Assembly: GCA_002030045.1 (NCBI GenBank)
Contig: LQBI01000009.1
Location: 1 to 54,275 of the forward strand
From: Candidatus Aegiribacteria sp. MLS_C
GTDB taxonomy: Bacteria > Fermentibacterota > Fermentibacteria > Fermentibacterales > JCC-6
Direction: 5' to 3'
Length of the DNA stretch: 54,275 nt
Of the stretch, positions 8,106 to 16,219 are shown one piece after another. The notes beneath the pieces are model-generated. The model did no database searches and had not been told where the DNA came from. It saw nothing but the letters and a program-made list of their open reading frames with translations. Numbering within the stretch: position 1 is the stretch's first letter; every line of letters begins with the position of its first letter. A program made the position numbers and the translations under genes.

Positions 8106-8762
8106 CTATGGCAGGATCCAGGATGGCCGGTGACCCTGTCTGTAAAGGATTATGTAGTCATCGTCGCCGTTGGGCCACATCATCAGAGAACCGTCGGGCA
8201 TGGGCTGGACGTGCAGCCACTGCAGTGTGTAGCCCGGATCCATCCTGACCCCCAGTCCCAGTAGCGGGCCCTGAGTGTAGACCGGATAGAGCGCCGCGTG
8301 CTGTGTTCCGCTGGGACTCTGCATGATTATCGAATCGGCGCTGCATGTTACACTGCCGAAGTCCACTACTCCCTCCGGTGTCCATACCATCCATTCCCCC
8401 ATCATCTCCGGGGGCATTTCAAGCTGGCGCACCGCGTAATGCACGTTATCATCATCGGGCATCCAGGCAAGGGCCTGGTCCGGGTCCTGGAACAGCCAGT
8501 AAATGTTGCCTTCCTGGAGCTTCATGGCGTGCATGGGCCCCGAGCACATCTCAGGCAGATATCTGACTTCCATCCCTGCGTCTTCCGGTTCATCCAGGGA
8601 GAAAGCAGTTATACCCTGCGGCGTTATCACCAGCCTGAGGCTGAAACCCTCGTCGGCCTCCGCAACCAGCCAGGTCCCGTTAAGGGCATCCCTGGAGGAG
8701 AGGGACTGGGCCTGGACCGGACACGCCAGCATAAGGACGGATACGACAAACGTCACCTTCAT
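8106..8762 (-). CDS. Exported hypothetical protein
   Basis: A 218-residue protein starting at ATG 8762 with AAGGGGG about 8 nt upstream. It has a clear signal peptide (M-K-V-T-F-V-V-S-V-L-M-L-A-C-P-V-Q-A-Q). The mature part starts with 'LNGTWLVAEADEGFSLRLVI', a pattern seen in lipocalin- or beta-barrel-like secreted proteins, and has several 'W' turns and acidic loops ('WMPDDDNVHYAV'). I do not recognise a specific family. It has no sorting tail. It is probably periplasmic or released. Confidence 0.65.
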   Translation of the reverse strand: MKVTFVVSVLMLACPVQAQSLSSRDALNGTWLVAEADEGFSLRLVITPQGITAFSLDEPEDAGMEVRYLPEMCSGPMHAMKLQEGNIYWLFQDPDQALAWMPDDDNVHYAVRQLEMPPEMMGEWMVWTPEGVVDFGSVTCSADSIIMQSPSGTQHAALYPVYTQGPLLGLGVRMDPGYTLQWLHVQPMPDGSLMMWPNGDDDYIILYRQGHRPSWILP

Positions 8763-9208
8763 AATAGTACCCCCTTTCGCCCGGCAATTCCCCTGGCCGA
8801 GCACTTGGACAATGTGCAACCACCGGAAGCGGGTCTACCCCCTTAGTAATGGCAAAGCCCCGATGATCATCTGTTATTGACATGAATACCTATGCACTTT
8901 CCATCACAACTTCATATACACCGGTTTCGGTTACACTACCGGTATAGCCGAGAGCGGTGATTCATCCATGATGATCTACTCCTCGATAATATGGTAGAGC
9001 GATCATCCCCCGGTGACCGGTCTGTTCCGTCCGGTATTTGGAATCAAGAGTGAGATCAATGCTATTGGATGAAAGATGCGAGTCGCGAAGCATGGGGTTG
9101 CGTCCGACATAGTGCGCACTTTCCTCGGGGTTGCCCAGGAAGCAGGAATGGGCCATCCCGGTCCCCTGTTACTCTGACATTGCACCACCAACGCAGAAGG
9201 GTTTTCTG
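8763..9208. other. Intergenic, no gene recognised
   Basis: There is no convincing coding frame. Composition is AT-richer than the flanks around 8880-9060. It leads into the transposase remnant at 9209 and may be debris of the same event. Confidence 0.4.
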
Positions 9209-9277
9209 ATGACCCGGTTGAACATTACACTCGATTTGGAAGATGTGCAAGGACTGTCCCTCCCGACGATGGAGTGA
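9209..9277 (+). pseudogene. N-terminal remnant of an IS256/mutator-type transposase
   Basis: ATG at 9209 opens 22 codons (M-T-R-L-N-I-T-L-D-L-E-D-V-Q-G-L...) closed by a TGA. This closely resembles the conserved first ~16 residues of IS256-family transposases, as I recall them ('MTQLNITLD...LQGLF'). The rest of the transposase is missing; the patatin gene on the other strand ends 25 bp away. It is short, so chance cannot be excluded. Confidence 0.4.
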
Positions 9278-9302
9278 GCAACCTGACGGAGCGGGTTTTC
9301 CC

Positions 9303-10478
9303 TCAGTCACAGGTGTCCATGGGCAGCCTCTGCGGTCTTGGCAGCTCCGGCCTCAGGTGCCTCCTCAGGGCGGTGTCGCAGATGACGTAGCCCCAGTTGA
9401 CCAGGCCGGCCCGTATGGAGGGCGACAGGCTTCTGAAGCGGGTGGGTATGAGGGCGAGTTCCTCAGCCTTTTCCCGGGGGAACTCCAGGTGGTCGTCCAG
9501 CCCGTAGTCTGCCACATGGCTGCCGACGCCCCAGTAGGTGCCCTGCCTGGTCCCCTCCACGAACGACTGTATCAGCTGCCTCTTCCTCAGCGTCCTCACC
9601 TGGTTGTCTATGAGGAAGAGTGTCCTCCAGCTCTGTGCCAGCCAGTTGCGGCATACGCTTCCCATGGTCCTGAAGGGAGCCCCTGAGTCGCTGGCCAGTA
9701 TTGTCCGGTAGCGTTTCCAGGCGGTCTCCAGACCCAGGTTGTCGTACACCCCTGCGTCGGTGAGGATGACCCTCTCCCGCAGCCCGGCACTTCGGTCCAC
9801 CGCTCCGTAATCCGGGGAGTACACGGAGGGGGGGAACCTGAGGACCATGGGAGAAAGCACCGGAGGGAAGGCGGACGAGGCGGCCACGGCGGTAGCCAGA
9901 TCCAGCGCGGGGTTCCTTATCTCCCCCACCTTCCAGTCACGCATGGCATGCTTCATGAAGCGCCAGAGGGCTCCGGACTGCATGTTGGTGGAGTTTATCA
10001 CGAACATGGGGCGGTCGGGAAGGTCCTGAAGTGTTTTCCTGCCCAGGAGGTGTCGCCTGTAACTTGCAGCAAGGGCCCTGCTGGAACTCCAGGGCGGAAG
10101 CAGGCTCCTCAGAACCGCAGGGATGTCTATGGTCCTGCCGGCAAGGGCCAGTATCGGCTCGGCGACCCTCTGCCTGAAAGCGTCCCTGTCCTTCGGGTCC
10201 TGCAGGTGTTCCCACTGCAGGGCGGCGGCCGCAGCCGTGATGGAGCCGCCGGAGACGCTGGAGATGCGTTCCAGTTCTTTGAGGATGCCTGTCTCGTGAA
10301 GGCGCCAGAGAGCGCCGGTATGAAAGAGCATGGCCCTGTAGCCTCCTCCGGAGAGGCACAGGGCGATACCCTCCTCGGGCCTATCCTCGGGCACGTCGGT
10401 GCCTATGTACCTTACCGGCCGGGCCAGTCTTGCGGTTTTCTTCTCCATCACGGGCATTTCAGTTTGTTCCCCAGGCAT
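9303..10478 (-). CDS. Patatin-like phospholipase
   Basis: A 391-residue predicted lipid acyl hydrolase with a Ser-Asp dyad. The oxyanion loop 'LSGGGYRAM' (residues 42-50) is followed by the nucleophile elbow 'SSVSGGS' (Ser76, in G/S-x-S-x-G form) and the Asp motif 'LTDAGVYDNLGLE' near residue 230. No signal peptide is present, so it is probably cytoplasmic or membrane-peripheral. Start choice is uncertain: the ATG at 10478 has no clear ribosome site, and the internal Met8 has GGGGA about 10 nt upstream. It is longer than minimal bacterial patatins (~300 residues), with a helical C-terminal part. The substrate is unknown. Confidence 0.85.
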   Translation of the reverse strand: MPGEQTEMPVMEKKTARLARPVRYIGTDVPEDRPEEGIALCLSGGGYRAMLFHTGALWRLHETGILKELERISSVSGGSITAAAAALQWEHLQDPKDRDAFRQRVAEPILALAGRTIDIPAVLRSLLPPWSSSRALAASYRRHLLGRKTLQDLPDRPMFVINSTNMQSGALWRFMKHAMRDWKVGEIRNPALDLATAVAASSAFPPVLSPMVLRFPPSVYSPDYGAVDRSAGLRERVILTDAGVYDNLGLETAWKRYRTILASDSGAPFRTMGSVCRNWLAQSWRTLFLIDNQVRTLRKRQLIQSFVEGTRQGTYWGVGSHVADYGLDDHLEFPREKAEELALIPTRFRSLSPSIRAGLVNWGYVICDTALRRHLRPELPRPQRLPMDTCD

Positions 10479-10656
10479 CGCGCTGCTGAAGCAATGACAG
10501 GTATTCCGGGCTCATCCTGCCGGCTTCATCATGGATTCGCGGAACTTCAACAGGGGCATCACACTGTTCCGGGGGCGGTGCAGGATGCATTCATATCGTT
10601 TCCAGGCTGCATACAGCGACGGGCCGGTCCATTGATCCGTGCCCGGGCAGCGGCTG

Positions 10657-11016
10657 TCAGTCACCGTCATCACTGTCCTTCTCTCTTCCGCGCAGGAGCA
10701 GCAGGGGCCCCAGGAATAAGATGGGCAGAAGGACCCAGCCGCCTCCCCGGTCGAAGCTGCCGGTGCCTGCAAGCCAGATCAGCACCACTGCCAGGATCAG
10801 TGAGAAGACGAGGGCCACTCTTATGTGTACCCTTCGCCTCTCGGAGCTGAAGTGGACTATGGTGAAGCCGGTGGCGATGGATGCCATGACGCCAAAGGAG
10901 AACTGCGCGGGGTAAAGCAGTAGGGATGCCTTCTGCGGAAAGACGAGCCTGATCAGGGGGGATACCAAACAAAGCGCGATGATGGTCCACCAGAACACTG
11001 GTTCCCTTGTTCTCAT
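10657..11016 (-). CDS. Small integral membrane protein, four predicted helices
   Basis: A 119-residue protein from ATG 11016, with AGAGG 7 nt upstream. Hydrophobic segments lie at about residues 8-26, 32-58, 66-85 and 92-108, and a charged tail ends 'REKDSDDGD'. No family is recognised. The leader and first 13 codons are nearly identical to those of the gene at 7242-7682, though the rest of the two proteins is unrelated. A longer frame to 11082 exists but would bypass the good ribosome site. Confidence 0.7.
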   Translation of the reverse strand: MRTREPVFWWTIIALCLVSPLIRLVFPQKASLLLYPAQFSFGVMASIATGFTIVHFSSERRRVHIRVALVFSLILAVVLIWLAGTGSFDRGGGWVLLPILFLGPLLLLRGREKDSDDGD

Positions 11017-11028
11017 TCCATCACCTCT
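10976..11028 (-). repeat. Shared 5' gene cassette, copy 2
   Basis: It matches 7642-7694 at 47 of 53 positions, including 12 nt of leader (AGAGGTGATGG plus one differing base) and codons for M-R-T-R-E-P-V-x-x-W-T-x-I-A. Confidence 0.8.
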
Positions 11029-11119
11029 GCCGTTGTGCCGAATAAAGCCGGCTGCCGGCGATCCCGGTTCGGCCTCTCCCAACCGGCGGTCGGGACCCTG
11101 GTTCCCAAGTTCCGGCGAG

Positions 11120-13150
11120 CTAGCGAACGACCAGGAACCTGACGGAGTCGGAGAAGCCGCCGCTCCCGGCCATGGCGAAATAGACGCCGGGGGCCAGTGA
11201 GCTGCCGTAGTCCCAGCTCACGACGCACGCCTCCTGAACGAACCGGTCCCAGACCATCCTTCCCGAGATATCGTAAACCCGGATCCTGGCATCAGCGGAA
11301 GAAAGCCCCACCTGAAAACTCACCGAGCCGCATGATGGATTGGGTACCGGCGGACCTATGGTCACCGGGGCGCCGATAGCGACGGAGGACGGAGAATCAG
11401 CTATGCCGGTGCTGCTGCCCAGTACCGGCATCGCGGGATCGTGGAACGCATGCCAGTCGTGTATGCAGTAGAGTTCACGATCGAAACCGCCGCTCCATAG
11501 AGGGACCCGCCTGTCCTTGGCGGTGGCAAAGGCCTGGCCAATCATGGTGTTGCCCAGCTGGAACACCTCTTCGGTAAGGTACACGCACATCCATTCACTG
11601 ACCCCCATCTCCGGGATGTTACCCTCCCAGCCGTAGCTGGTGTTGAACATCACCGAGGATGCGCCCCCCGCCGGATTGTGCAGGAGGGCCTCAGCGCAGC
11701 ATTCCCCGCTGTGGAAGGCCCCGGGCATGCAGGCGATGCTGTGGTGGACACCCGCCATGGAGCCGTTGGTGAGAGCGGAAGCTATGGAGTTGGTCATCAT
11801 GCTGGAGGGGTAGCCCTGCCAGTAGATGCCCGTCGTGCTGCCGTGGCCCGCGTAATGGACCCAGTTGGTGCCGTCGTTGATCACATCTATATGGGTGGTG
11901 AAGCCGTCCGATGATTTGGCCTCCTCGTAGGCCTTGTACACCGTCCATTCCCCCGGAAGGTTGACGGCTATGGAATCGCATACCTTGGCTCCGGTGTAAC
12001 CGGTGAAGAGACCCGCCCCGCAGAGCATGGCCGTGGTCCTCCATTCCCCTGAAGGGGGGTTCTGCTGGTATTCGATGGTGCGCTCCACGAAGAGGGCAGC
12101 CTGGTCCTGGGATCCCACCAGTGCCCGTCCCACGGCCACATCGCTGTACAGGTCAAGGTCATCGTCAGGTTGTCCGTAGTCGTGGTCGCCGCTGGCGTCC
12201 CAGGTCCCGTCGAGGTCGCTGAAGTAGAGGTCTACGGGAACGTTGTCGGAGTATCCCTCGCAGTAGAGGTTCACCATACGAACGGGCACCGCTGTCTGGT
12301 CCCCGCCCAGAAGAACGTACTGGAGCCCGTCGTTCTGGTACCTCTCGATTATGTAGTTCCTCAGCTTCTCGGCATCGTCCCATCCCGAAGTGTTGGCGAT
12401 CACGGAATCCACATCAACGAGTTCGGTGACGATCCCCTGGGAATTCCTGTAGTCCACCAGCATCGAGAAAGAGTCCGAATAGTCATCAGTGGTTATCACC
12501 ACCATGTCCACGCCGGCTTCAGAGCCGGAAGCCGGGGGAGAACAGGCCCAGAGGTCCTGGGGATTGTCTATCCAGCTCCGTATCTGATCCATTGCCGGTC
12601 CCGTCTGCTCCTGGGACAGGAAGGGCGCGGTTCCCTCCGTCCAGCTCACATGGGCCCGAATGCTCCCCGCAAGCTCCAGCAGGCCGCCCACCGGATCGTA
12701 CCGTACGGGTCTGACCTGAAAGCTCACCAGCCTGTACCCGGATCTTGCTCCGGCATGAACGGCGGAAACCCTGGTGGAGGGCCAGAACCCCGCGGTCCCG
12801 TAGACCAGCGGGTCCGGCACCACCCTCTGGGGAGCCCCGCAGTCGGAGAAGGGCCTGGGGACTGGACAGGGCTGGACGGTTGTCCTGGCTTCGAGAACGG
12901 CGACATCGGTGGCTTCCACGGACACACTGACCTCCCGGGCACATGCCGGAACAACCAGGACCACGGTCCGGACCGGAAGGAGCGGCTGGCCGGGTTCCGC
13001 CAGGTCGCAGCAGCCTGGAAGCTGCATCCTCAGGTATCCATCGTACATGTAGAATTCAAGGTCCTCCCTCTGGAATTCCATTTCAAAGTCCATCCCACCT
13101 GCCAGGACCCATTGGACTGCGATCAGGACGACGATCATCATACGGGACAT
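11120..13150 (-). CDS. Gingipain-like C25 cysteine protease with sorting tail
   Basis: A 676-residue secreted protease, starting at ATG 13150 with GGAGG 4 nt upstream. The signal peptide (M-S-R-M-M-I-V-V-L-I-A-V-Q-W-V-L-A-G-G) is followed by a propeptide-like N-terminal region. The C25 domain runs from about residue 215: 'QYVLLGGDQTAVPVR', 'VPVDLYFSDLDGTWD' (Ca-binding loop) and 'DVAVGRALV'. The catalytic His436 lies in 'NWVHYAGHGS' and the catalytic Cys474 in 'HHSIACMPGAF'. The last ~85 residues are a sorting tail ('PVPNPSCG', 'VYDISGRMVWD', ending 'RFLVVR'). C25 proteases of Bacteroidota are exported by type IX secretion; the same is inferred here. No dedicated propeptide gene is nearby. 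Confidence 0.9.
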   Translation of the reverse strand: MSRMMIVVLIAVQWVLAGGMDFEMEFQREDLEFYMYDGYLRMQLPGCCDLAEPGQPLLPVRTVVLVVPACAREVSVSVEATDVAVLEARTTVQPCPVPRPFSDCGAPQRVVPDPLVYGTAGFWPSTRVSAVHAGARSGYRLVSFQVRPVRYDPVGGLLELAGSIRAHVSWTEGTAPFLSQEQTGPAMDQIRSWIDNPQDLWACSPPASGSEAGVDMVVITTDDYSDSFSMLVDYRNSQGIVTELVDVDSVIANTSGWDDAEKLRNYIIERYQNDGLQYVLLGGDQTAVPVRMVNLYCEGYSDNVPVDLYFSDLDGTWDASGDHDYGQPDDDLDLYSDVAVGRALVGSQDQAALFVERTIEYQQNPPSGEWRTTAMLCGAGLFTGYTGAKVCDSIAVNLPGEWTVYKAYEEAKSSDGFTTHIDVINDGTNWVHYAGHGSTTGIYWQGYPSSMMTNSIASALTNGSMAGVHHSIACMPGAFHSGECCAEALLHNPAGGASSVMFNTSYGWEGNIPEMGVSEWMCVYLTEEVFQLGNTMIGQAFATAKDRRVPLWSGGFDRELYCIHDWHAFHDPAMPVLGSSTGIADSPSSVAIGAPVTIGPPVPNPSCGSVSFQVGLSSADARIRVYDISGRMVWDRFVQEACVVSWDYGSSLAPGVYFAMAGSGGFSDSVRFLVVR

Positions 13151-13464
13151 GATTCCTCCATTATTCCGAAACCGTGACATATATCATGGCTGTTCCTCGA
13201 GATACTAAGAAAGAAGTTGAAGAATGTCTACTTCCGGCAGCCGTTTCCGGAGACCCGGGGCCGAATCCCTCAGATGCGACCGCATCAGTGTCGCCTTTGC
13301 GCGGGTGTTGCCTCTGTTGCGTTTAAGCTCCCGCAAATGGGAAAGATGATCCGGCAGGCGCTTCGGGGCCCTAAGGCAATTAAGGATGGGGGTTCGTCGA
13401 AGCGGGGCGAGCTGCATCAGACACCGGCAGGATCCCATGTCATCTGTGGCCCGAAGCATACAGG
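13151..13464. other. Intergenic, no gene recognised
   Basis: It separates the C25 protease start from the end of the next minus-strand gene. Possible frames are Arg-rich and lack a plausible start. Nothing else is seen. Confidence 0.4.
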
Positions 13465-13737
13465 CTATTTGAGCATGACCAGGTACAGTCTCTTCCCGCA
13501 GGTGGAGCCGTCCCGTATGAGGCAGTTTTCCAGGGTCAGCCTGATGCCGCGCTCTCTGTCCAGAACAAGGGCTGCATGGCTGAACGGCTCCTCCGGCCAG
13601 TCTTCGACATCATGCCTGCAGATCCTCGGACCGAGCATCTCGACGTACTCCCGGGGCAGGACCTGAATCGTCTCATCGACGACCTCCTGGTCCCCGCCTC
13701 CCTCTATGAACAGGTGAGCCTCCTTTATCGGTATCAT
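13465..13737 (-). CDS. Hypothetical small protein
   Basis: A 90-residue protein from ATG 13737, preceded by GACGGGG about 7 nt upstream. A TTG nine codons earlier overlaps the previous stop and is less likely. The sequence starts M-I-P-I-K-E-A-H-L-F-I-E-G-G-G and contains 'ALVLDRERGIRLTLEN', a beta-rich pattern with no motif I know. It lies 16 bp after the gene at 13754-13957 and probably shares its transcript. Confidence 0.5.
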   Translation of the reverse strand: MIPIKEAHLFIEGGGDQEVVDETIQVLPREYVEMLGPRICRHDVEDWPEEPFSHAALVLDRERGIRLTLENCLIRDGSTCGKRLYLVMLK

Positions 13738-13753
13738 TCGAAGACCCCGTCCA

Positions 13754-13957
13754 CTATCGTGCAAGCAGGAGGACGAGTCCTGTCAGGAACAGGACCGACC
13801 CGATGACGAGGGGTTTCCTGCTGGCCCTCCTTACCCCGTACAGGTCACGGACGTAGTCGGTCACATCCCCGACCAGGATCGGTCCTCCCGGATTCCTGTT
13901 CCTCCAGATGCCGACCGCTACCGTGATCACACCGGCTATCATCAGAATTATGCCCAT
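13754..13957 (-). CDS. Small two-helix membrane protein
   Basis: A 67-residue protein starting M-G-I-I-L-M-I-A-G-V-I-T-V-A-V-G-I-W at 13957, with AAAAGGGGGTC just upstream. It has two hydrophobic segments (residues 2-18 and 47-65) joined by a polar loop 'GDVTDYVRDLYGVRRA'. The family is not recognised. It is probably the first gene of a two-gene operon with the gene at 13465-13737. Confidence 0.6.
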   Translation of the reverse strand: MGIILMIAGVITVAVGIWRNRNPGGPILVGDVTDYVRDLYGVRRASRKPLVIGSVLFLTGLVLLLAR

Positions 13958-14068
13958 TTTGACCCCCTTTTGATGTGCAGGCACACTATGAGCGCACCGG
14001 ATCGGACCCCCGCCCTATGCCAAGAATAAGCCTGCAAGTAATGACGGGTCAAGTGATGCATGTGGAAG

Positions 14069-14096
14069 GCCGGCAGAGCCCGATCACTCTGCCGGC
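14069..14096 (-). terminator. Hairpin downstream of mscL
   Basis: A perfect 10-bp stem (GCCGGCAGAG / CTCTGCCGGC) with an 8-nt loop starts 19 bp past the mscL stop. There is no strong U tract on the minus strand, so Rho-independent termination is likely but not certain. Confidence 0.6.
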
Positions 14097-14114
14097 ACGG
14101 TTTCTGGAAAGGGC

Positions 14115-14516
14115 CTATTTCTGCTTCAGCAGGTCCCTTATCTCCCCGAGCAGCGTCTCCTCCGCGGTCGGAGCCGGGGGAGCCGCGGGGGCGGCCTCCT
14201 CCTTCTTCTTCAGGGCGTTCATGGCCCTGATCACCATGAAGATGGCGAAGGCTATTATCACGAAGTCGACTATCGTCTGGATCAGGATGCCGTAGTTCAG
14301 GGTGACCGCGGCCGCATCCCCGCTGGCGGCCTTGAGAGTTATCGCCAGGTCGCTGAAGCTGACCCCTCCCAGGAGCGTCCCCACCAGCGGCATTATCACA
14401 TCCGCAACCAGGGACGACACTATCTTCCCGAACGCTCCGCCTATCACAATGCCGACCGCCATGTCAACCACGTTTCCGCGCATGGCGAACGCCTTGAACT
14501 CCTTCATCATGCTCAC
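14115..14516 (-). CDS. mscL: Large-conductance mechanosensitive channel
   Basis: A 133-residue channel that opens on membrane stretch to release solutes during osmotic downshock. It has the conserved N-terminal '[19 protein letters not shown]', first helix '[18 protein letters not shown]', second helix '[18 protein letters not shown]' and a charged C-terminal helix ending 'EIRDLLKQK'. I chose the GTG at 14516. It has GGAGG 7 nt upstream and gives M-S-M-M-K-E-F, which matches the M-S-I-I-K-E-F of E. coli MscL; the ATG two codons later would be 13 nt from that ribosome site. An Ala/Pro linker replaces the usual charged loop. It is monocistronic, with a hairpin behind it. Confidence 0.95.
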   Translation of the reverse strand: MSMMKEFKAFAMRGNVVDMAVGIVIGGAFGKIVSSLVADVIMPLVGTLLGGVSFSDLAITLKAASGDAAAVTLNYGILIQTIVDFVIIAFAIFMVIRAMNALKKKEEAAPAAPPAPTAEETLLGEIRDLLKQK

Positions 14517-15095
14517 GGTCTGTCCTCCCTCGGTCCGGTCTTCCGTTTCAGCACACATGCCTCCGCCCACTTGCGACCAGAACAGGCTTCTTTCTTCCGC
14601 CCCCTTCCAATCTGCGCTCCGAATATCATACCGTGGAACCCCCGCAAGCCCGATAGCAGCCGCGGCCGGCCCATGTGCGAATGAAGCGTCTTACCCCCTC
14701 AACCGATAACACCATTACTGTGAGTTCATCCATGGCGAATCGTTTTTCATAAGGCCTCCCGACCAGAGCGGCGTACAAGGCCGTCCGGTGCATATACGCG
14801 GCACCATCAGCGGGCCCGGTCCGCACGGGCATTCAATTCATACTCCAAAAGTCCAGCAGATTCAAATCCGGGAGGCCATCGAGGGCAGGCGTTCCTCCCG
14901 GTCATTCCCGTTGCGCTGACATCATTCCGGTGCAGAAGAGGACCCGAGCGGCCGGGCTGCATATGAGATAAACGATCGCATTAACCGGGAACGGTCATTG
15001 ACCCTTAGGGGTCACATAAGTATTTTATTTACGTACGTGCTCTCCAATTCACAATCACAGATAACCTTTCCATTACTGAACTCCGGGAGGACATC
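14517..15095. other. Intergenic between divergent genes
   Basis: No gene is seen. The right part holds a good promoter (14998-15026) for the propeller/sulfatase operon. Short frames around 14626-14832 and 15012-15341 on the minus strand look like chance. The left part should hold the mscL promoter, which I cannot place. Confidence 0.45.
14998..15026 (+). promoter_or_regulatory. Promoter with overlapping inverted repeat
   Basis: TTGACC (14998-15003), a 17-bp spacer and TATTTT (15021-15026) make a sigma70-like promoter for the operon at 15096-17545. The -35 box lies in an inverted repeat, TGACCC-TTAG-GGGTCA (14999-15014), a possible operator. The 5' leader would be about 60 nt. Confidence 0.55.
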
Positions 15096-16193
15096 ATCAT
15101 CAGATCCACAACCGGCACCTGTCTTCTCATCTGCATCATAATGATGGGCTGTTCTCTTCAGCAGGATGACACCGCGGAGATGTTCCGCGGTGACGTAAAC
15201 CGTTCGGGAGTCTATGAACCATCGGGTCCGGTAAGTCTCAACAGCCTCAAATGGAGGTACCAGGCGGGAGACGGCATAAGCTCCACCGCCGCGGTATGGG
15301 AAGGTTCCGTCTACTTCGGCAGCTGGGACGGAACACTGCATTCCATCGACGCGGCCACCGGTGAGAAGAACTGGGAATACAGGACGGACGGCAAGATATC
15401 CTCATCCCCTGCGGTCTCGGGGGGAATAGCCGTGTTCGGAAGCATTGACGGGCTGATCTACGCTCTGGACACGGACACCGGGCAACCCCTCTGGAAGCTG
15501 CGGACAGGCGGAGAGGTGGTCTCCTCGCCTCTGATATCGGGCGATACGGTATTCGTAACAGGTTTTGACGGTTACCTCAGGGCCATCGAACTGGAGACCG
15601 GAGAGGAACTCTGGCGCGTAAGCACGGAAGCCGAACTCTTCTCGTCACCCGCCATGTACTGTGGATACATTTACTTCGGCGGCCTGGACGGGATACTGTT
15701 CGCTGTGAACGTAGCCACTGCGCAGGTCGAATGGAGCTACAAGGCTGATGGCGACATCTTCTCAACTCCATCTGCAGTCGATGGAAAGGTGTATTTCGGC
15801 ACCGACGCCGGTACCATGTACGGGCTGGACGCCGCAACCGGAGAGGAAGTCTGGAGCCGCGGGATCGAGGGCGGCGTTGTGGGCTCCCCTGCCGTAAGGG
15901 CCGAGACCCTGTTCGTGGGCACCCGGGAAGGACGGTTCTACAGCCTCGGGACCTCGGACGGCGATGAAATCTGGAGCGTAGACCTCGAAGGGGAGATGAT
16001 CTCTTCCCCCGCTGTATCCGGAGAGACCGTCTACACCACCTGTATCGACGGCACGCTTCACGCTCTCAGTACCGGATCGGGCGAACTCCTCTGGTCCTAC
16101 GTGACAGAGGGCTCTATAAGCTCGTCACCGGTAGTCCACGAGGGAATGGTCCTCTTCGGGGGGCTGGACGGCAGCCTGTTCGCGCTCATCTGA
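15096..16193 (+). CDS. PQQ-repeat beta-propeller lipoprotein, probable ATC start
   Basis: An outer-layer lipoprotein built of eight ~40-residue PQQ-like blades, each with a 'SSPAVSG..V.FG..DG..YALD..TG...W' pattern. The only ATG near the front (15141) would start M-M-G-C and leave no signal peptide. The frame is open upstream to 15009 and reads R-S-T-T-G-T-C-L-L-I-C-I-I-M-M-G-C, a good lipoprotein signal with a lipobox Cys. There is no ATG, GTG or TTG in that stretch, but GGGAGG at 15085-15090 sits 5 nt before ATC at 15096 (three ATC codons in a row, 15093-15101). An AUC start, or an indel or base-call error, is therefore implied. This type resembles BamB-like or exported propellers; the ligand is unknown. 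The next gene begins 26 bp later. Confidence 0.75.
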   Translation: MIRSTTGTCLLICIIMMGCSLQQDDTAEMFRGDVNRSGVYEPSGPVSLNSLKWRYQAGDGISSTAAVWEGSVYFGSWDGTLHSIDAATGEKNWEYRTDGKISSSPAVSGGIAVFGSIDGLIYALDTDTGQPLWKLRTGGEVVSSPLISGDTVFVTGFDGYLRAIELETGEELWRVSTEAELFSSPAMYCGYIYFGGLDGILFAVNVATAQVEWSYKADGDIFSTPSAVDGKVYFGTDAGTMYGLDAATGEEVWSRGIEGGVVGSPAVRAETLFVGTREGRFYSLGTSDGDEIWSVDLEGEMISSPAVSGETVYTTCIDGTLHALSTGSGELLWSYVTEGSISSSPVVHEGMVLFGGLDGSLFALI

Positions 16194-16219
16194 TCCTTCT
16201 AATCTGGAAAAGAGTCATT

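Noticed and set aside
8962-9156. 64-codon minus-strand frame
   Set aside because: It has no ribosome site, weak codon bias and lies in an AT-richer gap; not distinguishable from chance.
12170-13177. 335-codon plus-strand frame opposite the C25 protease
   Set aside because: It is antisense to a protein with clear catalytic motifs; the sequence is repetitive Val/Gly/His without domains.
14850-14890. A TTCAAAT sequence reminiscent of a tRNA T-loop
   Set aside because: The flanking bases do not pair into a 5-bp T-stem and no anticodon or acceptor arm fits upstream.
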